From Aliarcobacter vitoriensis (GTDB taxonomy: Bacteria > Campylobacterota > Campylobacteria > Campylobacterales > Arcobacteraceae), in assembly GCF_003316695.1 (NCBI RefSeq), contig NZ_PDKB01000004.1, positions 95,363 to 159,362 of the forward strand: a DNA stretch of 64,000 nucleotides. Reading direction: 5' to 3'. Within the stretch, counting starts at the first letter, position 1; every line of letters starts with the position of its first letter. The notes beneath the pieces were generated by a model. It saw nothing but the letters and a program-made list of their open reading frames with translations. It was not told the DNA's origin and made no database searches. Of the stretch, positions 1 through 8,603 are shown one piece after another. Position numbers and translations under genes: made by a program.

Positions 1-1281
1 ATTTTGGTTGAAAGTAAAAAAATATATGTTGGATTTGAAGAGTATAGTTATGATTCTTTAGCTATTTCAATAGCAACAGCAGTTAAAAAATTTAAATCTA
101 CAAAATTTAAAAGTGCAAAAATTGTTTTAAATACTAAATTAGAAGAAAATTTTAAAGCTTTAGTTGAAGGTGCAGTTTTAGGAAATTATAGTTTTGATAC
201 TTATAAAAGTGAAAAAAATATAAAAAAACAAGAGTTGTTTTTTGTTGTTGAAGAAAAAAACTCTAATTTAAATGCGATTTTAAAAGAATCATTGACTATA
301 TCAAAAGCTGTAAATATAGCAAGAGATATGGTAAATACTTCGCCAGCTGATTTTTATCCAGAAATTTTTGTAAAAGAAGCACAAAAGATAGCAAAAGATT
401 TAGAACTTGATTGTGAAGTTTATGGAGAAAAATATCTTGAAAAAAACAATATGATGGCAATGCATAGTGTTGGTCGTGCTTCTGTCCATGAATCACATTT
501 GATCCACTTGAAATATAAGCCAAAAAAAGCACTAAAAAAAGTTGTTTTGGTCGGTAAAGGATTAACTTATGATAGTGGAGGATTGTCTTTAAAACCAAGT
601 GATTTTATGGTTACAATGAAAGCTGATAAATCTGGCGCAGTTGCTGTTTTAAATAGTATAAAAGTAATTGCTGAATTAAAACTACCAATAGAAGTACATG
701 CAATTATTGGAGCAGTTGAAAATATGATAGGTGGAAATGCTTATAAACCAGATGATATTTTAAAAGCAAAGAATGGTAAAACAATAGAAGTTAGAAATAC
801 TGATGCTGAAGGAAGATTGGTTCTTGCAGATTGTCTTTGTTATGCACAAGATACAATAAAAAATATAGATTATATTTTAGATTTTGCTACATTAACTGGA
901 GCTTGTGTAGTTGGTCTTGGAGAGTATACAACTGGAATTATGGGAAATAATGAAAGCTTAAAACAACAAGCTTTGAATTCTTGCCAAAATTCAGGTGAAT
1001 ATGCTACTAAATTAGATTTCAATAGATATTTAAAAAAATGTATCAAATCTGAAATAGCGGATGTTTGTAATATTTCAAATACTAGATATGGTGGAGCAAT
1101 AACTGCTGGAATGTTTTTAGATAACTTTATTTATGAAGAAAATAAAAATAAATGGATACATTTTGATATCGCTGGACCTGCTTTTGTAGAAAAACCTTGG
1201 GGGTACAATCCATATGGAGCAAGTGGTACAGGTGTAAGAATGGCTGTACAGTTTGTTAAAGATTTAGTAGAAAAAGTGTAG
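1..1281 (+). CDS. pepA: Leucyl aminopeptidase (5' end outside window)
   Basis: Cytosolic M17-family metallo-aminopeptidase that removes N-terminal residues from peptides. The signature NTDAEGRL is at about residues 265-272 counted from the TTG at position 4, and the upstream metal/substrate segments (KGLTYDSGGLSLKP at 185-198, MKADKSGA at 205-212) are intact. The frame is still open at base 1 and only 425 residues are visible, against roughly 450-500 for the family, so the TTG at 4 is probably internal and the start lies upstream of the window. The stop codon sits inside a bidirectional terminator shared with the convergent tonB. Family assignment is secure; the start is unknown. Confidence 0.93.
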   Translation: MLVESKKIYVGFEEYSYDSLAISIATAVKKFKSTKFKSAKIVLNTKLEENFKALVEGAVLGNYSFDTYKSEKNIKKQELFFVVEEKNSNLNAILKESLTISKAVNIARDMVNTSPADFYPEIFVKEAQKIAKDLELDCEVYGEKYLEKNNMMAMHSVGRASVHESHLIHLKYKPKKALKKVVLVGKGLTYDSGGLSLKPSDFMVTMKADKSGAVAVLNSIKVIAELKLPIEVHAIIGAVENMIGGNAYKPDDILKAKNGKTIEVRNTDAEGRLVLADCLCYAQDTIKNIDYILDFATLTGACVVGLGEYTTGIMGNNESLKQQALNSCQNSGEYATKLDFNRYLKKCIKSEIADVCNISNTRYGGAITAGMFLDNFIYEENKNKWIHFDIAGPAFVEKPWGYNPYGASGTGVRMAVQFVKDLVEKV

Positions 1282-1299
1282 TTATTAACTACACTTTTT
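1271..1299. terminator. Bidirectional intrinsic terminator pepA/tonB
   Basis: Perfect hairpin: AAAAAGTGTAG (1271-1281) pairs with CTACACTTTTT (1289-1299) around a TTATTAA loop. The flanking A and T runs give a U tract on either strand, and the pepA stop codon lies inside the left arm. Confidence 0.85.
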
Positions 1300-1307
1300 A
1301 ATATTTT

Positions 1308-1979
1308 TTATTGAATTTGATAATCTACAGGAATAGTTATATTCCAAACTTCTCTATCTAACTCATCAGGTATTGGTTCAAACATAGCAATTTTAATTAA
1401 TAATTCTAATGTTGCTTCATCTAATTTATCAAATTTAGATTTTTTAACTATTTTTACATTTTTTACATGACCTTTTTTAAATACATCAAAATTAACTTCA
1501 ACTTTTCCTGTCTGATTTAATCTCTTTGCTACTCTTGGATACTCTTTATGTTTTTCAACTTTTGCTTTAACTTTAGCTAAATAAATATTTTCCAAATTTT
1601 GTGTTTGAGCAGGATTTACATTTTTCTTAATAGGAACATCTGCAACAGGAACTTCTTGTTGTACAGGAGCTGCTTCTACAACCTTCTCAACAGGTTTTTC
1701 TATAGGTTTTTGTTCTTTTTTTGGTTTTTTAGGCTTAGGAGGGACTTTTACGGGTGTTGGTTTCTCAACAACTGGCTCTGGTTCAGGTTCAGGCTCTGGT
1801 GGAGTCGGCTCTGGTTCAGGTGGAGGAGCCATTTCTATTGTTGCTAAAGAGATTGTTGTAACCTCTTCAGTTGCTTTATCTGTTATAACAAAAGCATTCG
1901 CAAAAACAAAAAATGCAAAAAATCCAACTATTGCATAAGTTATACTTGTAATTATGAATGAACTTTGGTATCTATTCAT
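1308..1979 (-). CDS. tonB: Energy transducer TonB
   Basis: Couples the inner-membrane proton gradient to outer-membrane receptors. One N-terminal membrane anchor (about residues 8-30) is followed by a proline-rich spacer of Pro-Glu, then Pro-Lys repeats (about 52-98) that spans the periplasm. The C-terminal TonB domain (about 131-223) contains a YPRVAKR segment and ends in a beta strand. At 223 residues the length is normal. It is the last gene of an exbB-exbD-tonB operon, 3 bases after exbD. It probably energises the siderophore receptor at 38967-41097, although that lies about 37 kb away. A Fur-type site upstream of exbB suggests iron repression (inference). Confidence 0.93.
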   Translation of the reverse strand: MNRYQSSFIITSITYAIVGFFAFFVFANAFVITDKATEEVTTISLATIEMAPPPEPEPTPPEPEPEPEPVVEKPTPVKVPPKPKKPKKEQKPIEKPVEKVVEAAPVQQEVPVADVPIKKNVNPAQTQNLENIYLAKVKAKVEKHKEYPRVAKRLNQTGKVEVNFDVFKKGHVKNVKIVKKSKFDKLDEATLELLIKIAMFEPIPDELDREVWNITIPVDYQIQ

Positions 1980-1982
1980 TTT

Positions 1983-2360
1983 TTACTTCTTTGTCACTAT
2001 TGAAATATTTGAGTATGTATTTTTTTTCAGCATATCTAATATATTTACAAATGATTCAAATTTTGTATTTTTATCTGTATGTATATGTACAGGTGTTTCT
2101 ACAGATTTTTGTAAAATTTGTTTTTCTAATTCTTCAAGTACAATAGGAGTATCTTCTAAGAAAAACTCACCGTTTTCATTTATTACTATCACTATTTCTT
2201 TATCTGGTTTAAGTTGTTCTGCACTACTAGAATTTGGCAAAGCAACAGGGATAATACCTCTTGTAATAAATGTTGAAGTTAATAAAACTATGGCTAACAG
2301 TACAAGTAAAACGTCAATAAACGGAATTACATTTATTGAATCATATTTCTGTAGCTTCAT
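1983..2360 (-). CDS. exbD: Biopolymer transport protein ExbD
   Basis: Inner-membrane partner of ExbB that transmits proton-motive force to TonB. It has a single N-terminal membrane helix carrying the motif INVIPFIDVLLVLLAIVLL, in which the Asp after PFI is the family's proton-path residue. A periplasmic C-terminal domain follows. I start it at the ATG at 2360, which has a GGAGA ribosome site 6-7 bases upstream; the GTG two codons earlier lies too close to that site. The start overlaps the end of exbB by about 18 bases, suggesting translational coupling. Confidence 0.92.
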   Translation of the reverse strand: MKLQKYDSINVIPFIDVLLVLLAIVLLTSTFITRGIIPVALPNSSSAEQLKPDKEIVIVINENGEFFLEDTPIVLEELEKQILQKSVETPVHIHTDKNTKFESFVNILDMLKKNTYSNISIVTKK

Positions 2361-2772
2361 AATCACTCTCCAAAACTTCTGCTGATCTTCCTAAAATATT
2401 ATACATAACCATTGAAACTATAGCAACCACAAGTCCAACAGCAGTTGCTTTTAATGCTAAAGCTAAACTTTCCATAATTTTGGCTGCATCAATTTCTCCA
2501 CTTCCCATTGTCATAAATGTAAGCATAATAGCCAAAACAGTTCCTAATAATCCAATATAAGGAGCATTTGATGCAATTGTTCCAATGATAGTTAAGTGTT
2601 TTGTTAAAGCCACATCCAAAGCTTTTTTAGTTTTATATGTTTTTACATCAATCTTTTTATAAAATAGTACTCTTTCTACAAAAAAGAAGAATGCAACAAA
2701 GCTCATTACAACAAGTAAAGCTATAACTCCATAATCAACTAAATGCTTTAGTGTCTCTATATTTTCCATCAT
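2341..2772 (-). CDS. exbB: TonB-system proton channel protein ExbB
   Basis: MotA/TolQ/ExbB-family proton channel of 143 residues with three membrane helices (about 14-34, 62-88 and 105-128). The conserved stretch NAPYIGLLGTVLAIMLTF and the later ALKATAVGLVVAIVSMVMYN are typical of the short ExbB form that pairs with ExbD and TonB. Either of two adjacent ATGs could be the start; AAAGG lies about 10 bases upstream. It is the first gene of the exbB-exbD-tonB operon, with a Fur-box-like palindrome about 63 bases upstream. Confidence 0.92.
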   Translation of the reverse strand: MMENIETLKHLVDYGVIALLVVMSFVAFFFFVERVLFYKKIDVKTYKTKKALDVALTKHLTIIGTIASNAPYIGLLGTVLAIMLTFMTMGSGEIDAAKIMESLALALKATAVGLVVAIVSMVMYNILGRSAEVLESDYEATEI

Positions 2773-2834
2773 AATTTTTTTCCTTTACGCTAAAATTTTT
2801 GTAATTATAATCAAAAAACTTTAATTTTATATTA

Positions 2835-2848
2835 ATGATAACTATCAT
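2835..2848. promoter_or_regulatory. Fur-box-like operator in the exbB/efflux intergenic region
   Basis: Perfect palindrome ATGATA-AC-TATCAT, resembling the TGATAAT-type half-sites bound by the iron repressor Fur. It lies between the divergent exbB operon and the TolC-like gene at 2932. Role inferred from sequence resemblance and from tonB-system genes usually being iron-regulated. Confidence 0.55.
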
Positions 2849-2931
2849 AATGTAAGGATGAATTAAAAATTTGTTAAAATACCGTTAAAAATCAAAACTT
2901 ATAATTCCACATCAAAATTTAAGGACAAAAA

Positions 2932-4146
2932 TTGCATAAAATATTTTTATTTTCAATATTTTGTAGTATTGCTTTAGCAAATACAAATAATTTGGATATT
3001 TTACAAAAAGATAAAAAAGAGTTAAGAGAACTTGAAAAAGAGTCAATACAAACAGATTATGATATTTTGAAAAACGATTGGATAGGGACTATCGATATAA
3101 GTTCAAGTGTAAATAGAAATCATAATTTTGATAAAGATAGAACAGATGATAGTAGGTATGGTAAATCTGCAAGAATAGGTTTTTCTCAAGATATTTTTAG
3201 GTCTGGAGGAATTTTACTTTCAATTGATTATGCAAAAGATAAATTAAAGTATGATTTATTATCTTGGGAAAATCAGAATCAGCAAATTTTACAAACTATT
3301 TATACTACTTTGTTGGATATTAAAAAACTAAAGTTACAAATTGCACAAAGTAAATATAGATTGGAAAATAGGGATATTGAATTAATAATCAAAAAAATTC
3401 AATATGAAGCTGGAAAAACTGATATTATTGAATTGAATAATGCAGTTATGTTAAAAAACAACCAATACAAAGAAAATATCAGTTTAGAAAATTCTTTAAA
3501 AGAAAAAGAGTATGAATTATCTAAATATACTGAACTTAAATATGATGAGATAGAAATCTTGGATTTTAGCGAAGTTTCAAAAGATGATTTTATAAATAAC
3601 AATTTGGATATTTTACAAGAAGATTCAAAAGTTGATATGTTAAATACAAACTATAAAAAGACAAAAACAAATTATTTGCCAAAAGTTTCACTTTCAACAA
3701 ATGCTAATTACAATTCTAGTGATAGTGATTTTAGTAGAATGTCAAGAGATACGAGAAAAGATGATGCACAATCAACTACTAGCTTGACTCTTTCTATGCC
3801 ACTTTTTGATTATAATCGTTCAAATAAAATACAATTAGCTAAAATTGATTATTTAAAACAGAAAATTCAAGTAAATGATTTAAAGAATGAAGTAGCATAT
3901 GATTATGAACAGATTTTGAATCAAATTGATACTTACGAAAAACATATCAAAACAATTGAAGAAAATATCAGATTATATGATGATTTGATATCAGCAAATC
4001 AAATTTCAAATGATGCTGGAATGACTTCAGAATTTGATTTAGATATTCTAAAAAATACAAAACTGATAAACGAATATGATATGATAATAAACGATATAAA
4101 TATCAAACTTCAATATGCAAAATTATATTTCAAAATAAAAGGTTAA
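2932..4146 (+). CDS. TolC-family outer-membrane efflux protein
   Basis: Outer-membrane channel of a tripartite efflux pump. It begins with a signal peptide (about residues 1-17, ending SIALA). The rest is a long alpha-helical protein with two related halves typical of outer membrane efflux proteins, such as the LQYAKLYFKIKG end and a QLAKIDYLKQKI-type helix. I start it at TTG 2932 because AAGGA lies 6 bases upstream and there is no better codon. At 404 residues it is near the short end of the family. It is followed after 6 bases by the MacA-like adaptor, so the operon encodes a complete pump. Confidence 0.85.
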   Translation: MHKIFLFSIFCSIALANTNNLDILQKDKKELRELEKESIQTDYDILKNDWIGTIDISSSVNRNHNFDKDRTDDSRYGKSARIGFSQDIFRSGGILLSIDYAKDKLKYDLLSWENQNQQILQTIYTTLLDIKKLKLQIAQSKYRLENRDIELIIKKIQYEAGKTDIIELNNAVMLKNNQYKENISLENSLKEKEYELSKYTELKYDEIEILDFSEVSKDDFINNNLDILQEDSKVDMLNTNYKKTKTNYLPKVSLSTNANYNSSDSDFSRMSRDTRKDDAQSTTSLTLSMPLFDYNRSNKIQLAKIDYLKQKIQVNDLKNEVAYDYEQILNQIDTYEKHIKTIEENIRLYDDLISANQISNDAGMTSEFDLDILKNTKLINEYDMIINDINIKLQYAKLYFKIKG

Positions 4147-4152
4147 TTAACA

Positions 4153-5418
4153 ATGAGCAATGAAAATTTAATAAATGAACTAAATAGTTATGAAACAAAA
4201 AGTTCAAAAAAATTATATATTTGGGTAAGTACAGTAATAGTTGTAGCTTTTATTTTTGCATATTTTTTTATATTTAATTCAGCAAATAAAACAACAAAAG
4301 TTGAGTATATAACAAAGGCTGTTGAAAAAGGTGATTTATCTGTAATTGTAAGTGCAACAGGAAATATAAATCCAACAAATAGTGTTGAAATAGGAATAGA
4401 AGTTTCAGGAACAATAAAAGAGATTTTTGTTGATTACAATGATGAAGTAAAAGTTGGACAAGTTTTAGCAAAGCTTGATACTGTAAAGTTACAATCACAA
4501 GTTGATAGCTCTTTGGCGGCTTTAGCAATAGCAAGAGCAAATTTGAAAGAGAGTGAAGTAAATGTGAAAAATAAAAAGGTTTTATATGATAGAACTTTAA
4601 AAATGTACAATGAATCAAATGGAAAATATCCATCAAAAAATGAACTTGATGATTCTAAATTTTCTTATGAAGCAGCTTTGGCTTCTCTTGAAGCAACAAA
4701 GGCAAAAGTTTTACAATCTGAATCAAATGTAAAAACAGATAAACAAAATCTTGAAAAAGCCTCTGTAAAATCTTCTATTGATGGGATAGTTTTAAATAGA
4801 GAAGTTGAAGTAGGGCAAACTTTAGCAGCAACTATGTCTGCTCCAAAACTTTTTACATTAGCCAAAGACTTGAAAAATATGGATTTAATAGTAAGTATTG
4901 ATGAAGCTGATGTTGCTGATATTAAAAAAGATTTACCAGTTACATTTACTGTTGATGCATATCCAAATAGAACATTTTATGGAAAAATCAAGCAAGTAAG
5001 ATTAAATCCTATTGATTCAAATGGAGTTGTAACTTATGAAACAGTTGTTGAGGTAAATAATGAAGATTTAGTATTGAAACCAGGTATGACAGCAACAGCA
5101 AAAATTGTTACAAAAGATAGTAAGGATAATATTTTAGTTCCAAATAGTGCATTGAGATTTAAGCCAAAAGTTCAAGAACAAGCAAGTAGTGGACCTGTAA
5201 AACTTGCTGGTCCAAATATGCCAAATAGACCAGGACCTGTTACAAAGGATTTAAGTAAACAAAATTTATCTCCTATTTTTATATTGGAAAATGGGCAAGC
5301 AAAAAGAGTTATGGTAAGAATTTTAGATACAGATGGAAAGTCATCAGCTATTGAATCAAAAGATTTGAATATTGGAGATTTAGTAATAATTTCACAAAAG
5401 AGTGATAATGCAAAATAA
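4153..5418 (+). CDS. macA: MacA-like periplasmic adaptor subunit
   Basis: Membrane-fusion protein linking an ABC permease to a TolC-type channel. One N-terminal membrane anchor (about 21-43) is followed by a biotinyl/lipoyl-like hairpin domain (SVEIGIEVSGTIKEIFVDYN), a long coiled-coil (about 115-200) and C-terminal beta domains with the NSALRF motif seen in HlyD/MacA proteins. A Gly/Pro-rich insert lies around 345-370. The downstream ATPase and permease are of MacB type, supporting the MacA name. The last bases overlap the ATPase gene. Confidence 0.85.
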   Translation: MSNENLINELNSYETKSSKKLYIWVSTVIVVAFIFAYFFIFNSANKTTKVEYITKAVEKGDLSVIVSATGNINPTNSVEIGIEVSGTIKEIFVDYNDEVKVGQVLAKLDTVKLQSQVDSSLAALAIARANLKESEVNVKNKKVLYDRTLKMYNESNGKYPSKNELDDSKFSYEAALASLEATKAKVLQSESNVKTDKQNLEKASVKSSIDGIVLNREVEVGQTLAATMSAPKLFTLAKDLKNMDLIVSIDEADVADIKKDLPVTFTVDAYPNRTFYGKIKQVRLNPIDSNGVVTYETVVEVNNEDLVLKPGMTATAKIVTKDSKDNILVPNSALRFKPKVQEQASSGPVKLAGPNMPNRPGPVTKDLSKQNLSPIFILENGQAKRVMVRILDTDGKSSAIESKDLNIGDLVIISQKSDNAK

Positions 5419-6112
5419 AAAGACAATAATTGAATTTAAAAATATTGTTAAAAGTTATGGAAGTGGACAAAATATAACACATGCTTTAAATGGAGTAGAT
5501 TTAAAGATATATGAAGGTGAATTTGTTGCTATTATGGGAGCTAGTGGAAGTGGAAAATCTACATCTATGAATATGATTGGTTGTTTGGATAAACCAACAA
5601 GTGGAGAGTATTTGTTCAATGGAATAAATGTAGAAAAATTAAACAGAAATCAAATGGCTCTTTTAAGAAGAAATTATTTAGGATTTGTGTTTCAAGGGTT
5701 TAATCTCCTTGGAAGAACTTCAGCTTTAGAAAATGTAGAACTTCCTTTGATATATAGAAAAGTTCCAGCAAAACAAAGAGAAGTTTTAGCTACTGAAGCT
5801 TTAAATAAAGTAGGGCTTGGAAGTGTTATAAAAAATACTCCAGCAGAACTTAGTGGTGGACAACAGCAACGTGTCGCAATAGCAAGAGCAATAGTTACAA
5901 ACCCTTTGGTTTTACTAGCAGATGAACCAACTGGAAATCTTGATAGTATAAAAAGTATAGAGATTATGAATTTATTAAAAAAGTTAAATGAAGAGTCGAA
6001 AATAACTGTTATTATGGTAACTCACGAAGAAGATATGGCAGCTTATGCAAATAGAATAATCTATTTTAGAGATGGTCATATAGAAGATAGTTTAAAAAAA
6101 GGATTTAAATAA
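5408..6112 (+). CDS. MacB-type ABC transporter ATP-binding subunit
   Basis: ATPase of the MacB/LolD class that powers the pump. Walker A is GASGSGKS (about 44-51), the Q-loop is in FVFQGFN, the signature is [14 protein letters not shown] (about 148-161) and Walker B is [12 protein letters not shown] prefer ATG 5408 over the GTG at 5402 because AAAAGAG ends 5 bases before it. It overlaps the end of macA, and its stop overlaps the permease start by one base (TAATG). In E. coli MacB the ATPase and permease are fused; here they are separate proteins, as is common in this phylum. Confidence 0.9.
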   Translation: MQNKKTIIEFKNIVKSYGSGQNITHALNGVDLKIYEGEFVAIMGASGSGKSTSMNMIGCLDKPTSGEYLFNGINVEKLNRNQMALLRRNYLGFVFQGFNLLGRTSALENVELPLIYRKVPAKQREVLATEALNKVGLGSVIKNTPAELSGGQQQRVAIARAIVTNPLVLLADEPTGNLDSIKSIEIMNLLKKLNEESKITVIMVTHEEDMAAYANRIIYFRDGHIEDSLKKGFK

Positions 6113-7323
6113 TGTTAGTAAATGCTTTTTTAATAGCTATAAAAGAGATAAAAAGAAATATTCTTAGATCAGTTCTTACTATTTTAGGAATTGTTATAGG
6201 TGTTGCTTCTGTTATAGCCATGGTTATGATAGGTGATGGAACAACTCAAAATGTACGAGATAGTATTACAAAACTTGGAAGCAATATGCTAACTTTACGA
6301 GTGGGGCAAGAAAGAAGAGGTATTCCAAGAGAAGATAATAGTTCAAAACCATTTACAAATGAAGATGTTGTAGCTATAAAAAGTGAGGTTGCAAATATAA
6401 AAGCAGCTACATCTGAAGGCTCTTCACGAATGAATATAGTTTTTGGAAATAAAAGCCATGCTGCAAGTGTCATAGGTACAGATAATGACTATTTTATTAT
6501 TAAAGAGTGGGCTTTACAAGATGGACGAACTTTTGAAGATAGTGAAATCGCAAGTGGAAAATCATCTTGTATAATTGGGACAACAATAGTGAAGCAACTT
6601 TTTGGTGATGAAAATCCAATAGGTGCAAATATAAGATTAAAAAATATTACTTGTAATGTAATAGGAGTTTTAGAGTCAAAAGGAGCAGCAGCTTTTGGAA
6701 ATGATCAAGATGAGATAGTTATTGTTCCTGTAAGTATGTTTCAGAGAAAAATTTTGGGTAAGAAAGATGTTTCATCTGTAATTATATCAATTACACAAGA
6801 GCAATATATTGAAGACGCAAAAACAGATATAACATCGCTAATGCAAGAGCGTAGAGCCATAAAAATAGGAGAGCCAGATAATTTTCATATTCGAGATATG
6901 AAAGATATTTTAGAAACAATGACATCAACTACAACTATGCTTACATATTTGTTGGGTTCTATTGCTGGTATTTCTTTACTTGTTGGTGGAATTGGTATTA
7001 TGAATATTATGCTTGTTTCTGTAACTGAACGAACAAGAGAAATAGGTACTCGACTTGCTATTGGAGCTATGGAAAATGAAGTTTTAATGCAGTTTTTAGT
7101 TGAAGCGATAGTTTTATCAACTTGGGGTGGGATTATCGGTATTTTCTTGGGGCTTGGAATTGGATATGGAGTTGTAAATGTTATGCAATTACCATTTATC
7201 ATAAATGAGCAAATAATATTGATTTCCTTCGTATTCTCTACATTAATAGGAGTTGTGTTTGGATATTTCCCTGCACGAAAGGCTGCAAGATTAAATCCTA
7301 TCGAAGCTTTAAGATATGAGTAA
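6112..7323 (+). CDS. MacB-type ABC transporter permease
   Basis: FtsX/MacB-fold permease of 403 residues. Its first membrane helix (about 18-42, SVLTILGIVIGVASVIAMV) is followed by a large periplasmic MacB domain (about 45-245). Three C-terminal helices follow, the first containing LLGSIAGISLLVGGIGIMNIMLVSV, and the family end motif FPARKAARLNPIEALRYE. It completes the TolC-adaptor-ATPase-permease operon, which probably exports a peptide, lipid or toxic small molecule; substrate not predictable from sequence. It ends just before a long hairpin shared with the convergent gene. Confidence 0.9.
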   Translation: MLVNAFLIAIKEIKRNILRSVLTILGIVIGVASVIAMVMIGDGTTQNVRDSITKLGSNMLTLRVGQERRGIPREDNSSKPFTNEDVVAIKSEVANIKAATSEGSSRMNIVFGNKSHAASVIGTDNDYFIIKEWALQDGRTFEDSEIASGKSSCIIGTTIVKQLFGDENPIGANIRLKNITCNVIGVLESKGAAAFGNDQDEIVIVPVSMFQRKILGKKDVSSVIISITQEQYIEDAKTDITSLMQERRAIKIGEPDNFHIRDMKDILETMTSTTTMLTYLLGSIAGISLLVGGIGIMNIMLVSVTERTREIGTRLAIGAMENEVLMQFLVEAIVLSTWGGIIGIFLGLGIGYGVVNVMQLPFIINEQIILISFVFSTLIGVVFGYFPARKAARLNPIEALRYE

Positions 7324-7341
7324 AACATATTAATCTCTTTA

Positions 7342-7383
7342 AAATCATCCATTTCCAAAATATAACTTGTAAATGGATGATTT
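7342..7383. terminator. Long hairpin between convergent genes
   Basis: AAATCATCCATTT (7342-7354) pairs perfectly with AAATGGATGATTT (7371-7383) around a 16-base loop. It lies between the efflux operon and the convergent gene at 7389. There is no strong U tract, so termination efficiency is uncertain. Confidence 0.6.
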
Positions 7384-7388
7384 AATTA

Positions 7389-7766
7389 TTAGTTAGTTTT
7401 CATTTTCTCTAACATGTCTATTTCTGCTTTATGTCGATTCATTGCAAGAATTTTAACTTTAAAAACAAACCCACTAAACAGTGTAGAAAGTCCTATTATA
7501 AAGAAGCTTGTTACTGCAAAATTTATAAAGAAATTTTCAGATGGGACTAATTGTATATGATATAAATATACAAGTATAAAAACAATCCAATGAGAAAGAC
7601 AATAAAAACAAGAAAATAGGTATCCAAAGAATTTACTTTTTTTATTTAGAAATTCTCTTAACGGACGAGTTACTTCTGTTTGTGTAACGGTAATAGATAT
7701 AATACTTGTAGCAATAGCTAATATACAGCTTAACCAAAGACTTTCTAATGTAGGTACGAATAGCAT
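7389..7766 (-). CDS. DUF1360-like small membrane protein
   Basis: A 125-residue inner-membrane protein with about three helices (around 8-28, 48-70 and 80-105). A CFYCLSHW motif resembles the Cys-rich Cys-x-x-His/Trp signature of DUF1360 membrane proteins; the assignment is tentative. The start at 7766 has AAGGA 8 bases upstream. It is transcribed divergently from the MarR regulator at 7898, with two inverted repeats in the 131-base gap, so it is the likely target of that regulator. Function unknown. Confidence 0.65.
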   Translation of the reverse strand: MLFVPTLESLWLSCILAIATSIISITVTQTEVTRPLREFLNKKSKFFGYLFSCFYCLSHWIVFILVYLYHIQLVPSENFFINFAVTSFFIIGLSTLFSGFVFKVKILAMNRHKAEIDMLEKMKTN

Positions 7767-7790
7767 AATTATATTCCTTATATTAAAATT

Positions 7791-7808
7791 AACTATAAAA
7801 TAATAGTT
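7791..7808. promoter_or_regulatory. Secondary MarR operator candidate
   Basis: Inverted repeat AACTAT-N6-ATAGTT, sharing the AACTAT half-site with the larger palindrome at 7824-7867. It lies 25 bases upstream of the start of the DUF1360-like gene. Operator role inferred. Confidence 0.5.
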
Positions 7809-7823
7809 GATTGAATTATGCCA

Positions 7824-7867
7824 ATATTTAACTAAATAGTTAATGAGTTAACTATTTAGTTAAATAT
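7824..7867. promoter_or_regulatory. MarR operator (20-bp perfect inverted repeat)
   Basis: Left arm ATATTTAACTAAATAGTTAA (7824-7843), TGAG spacer, right arm 7848-7867, all 20 positions paired. The right arm ends on the first base of a TATAAT -10 box (7867-7872) for the marR gene, so a bound repressor would block its promoter. This is the expected layout for an autoregulated MarR protein and its divergent target. Confidence 0.75.
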
Positions 7868-7872
7868 ATAAT
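7867..7872 (+). promoter_or_regulatory. -10 box of marR promoter
   Basis: TATAAT immediately adjoining the operator palindrome, 25 bases before the ATG at 7898. Confidence 0.55.
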
Positions 7873-7897
7873 AGGAATTAAAGTTTAATTTTAAAAA

Positions 7898-8368
7898 ATG
7901 TATACTCCAAATATGAAAAATAATTTAGAAATTCAAGATTGTATAATAGATAGTGTTTCGAATGTTTATTTAAGATTTAAAAAAAATATGACACAAAAGC
8001 TTAAGAAATATAATTTAACATTCGAACAAAGCCAAATATTAAAATTATTATTTGATAATCAAGCAATGAGCCAGAGCGAAATTTGTAAAAAAACTTCATC
8101 AGATGCTTCAAATATAACTATGATATTAAAAAGAATGAATGAAAATGGGTATATTGAAAAGTCTCAGCACCCAAAAGATAAAAGAACGACTATTATATCA
8201 GCTAGTCAAAAAGCATTTGATTTAAAAGATGAATTAGATAGAATTTCGGATCATAATTTATGTTGTTCCCTTGATAATATTTCAAAAGAAGAATACCAAA
8301 TTGCATTAAAAGTTATTAGAGAAATGAATAGACAATTATTACAAGAAGAATTTAATAAACTAATATAA
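7898..8368 (+). CDS. MarR-family transcriptional regulator
   Basis: Winged-helix dimeric repressor of 151-156 residues. The core helix-turn-helix reads SQSEICKKTSSDASNITMILKR and is followed by the wing signature KRMNENGYIEKSQHPKDKRTT, with the DxR motif typical of MarR proteins. Flanking helices form the dimer interface. The start may be 7898 or the ATG at 7913; neither has a strong ribosome site. It probably represses itself and the divergent membrane protein through the palindromes at 7791-7808 and 7824-7867. The effector is unknown. The next 235 bases (8369-8603) are AT-rich with no gene I can support. Confidence 0.9.
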   Translation: MYTPNMKNNLEIQDCIIDSVSNVYLRFKKNMTQKLKKYNLTFEQSQILKLLFDNQAMSQSEICKKTSSDASNITMILKRMNENGYIEKSQHPKDKRTTIISASQKAFDLKDELDRISDHNLCCSLDNISKEEYQIALKVIREMNRQLLQEEFNKLI

Positions 8369-8603
8369 TTATTTTAAATATATTTTTCCAAATTAATATT
8401 TCATATTTATATAAAACTCATCTTGATTATAAGAACTTTACTGGAGTTATAGAGAAAAAATAAAATTTATTTATTTGATTTAGAATATTAACATTAGGAA
8501 TATATATATAAGAAATTAATAAATTTGCTAATCTTAAAGACTTACTTTTTATTAAACTCTAGCTTTAAAACAAAATGATTAGTAGCACTTATAGGTATAA
8601 AAA

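Noticed and set aside
1599..1847. Open frame opposite the tonB proline-rich region
   Set aside because: It mirrors the repetitive Pro-Glu/Pro-Lys coding on the other strand and gives an Arg/Phe/Trp-rich product with no ribosome site.
8369..8603. A small gene in the 235-base AT-rich gap
   Set aside because: No open frame has both a ribosome site and convincing composition.
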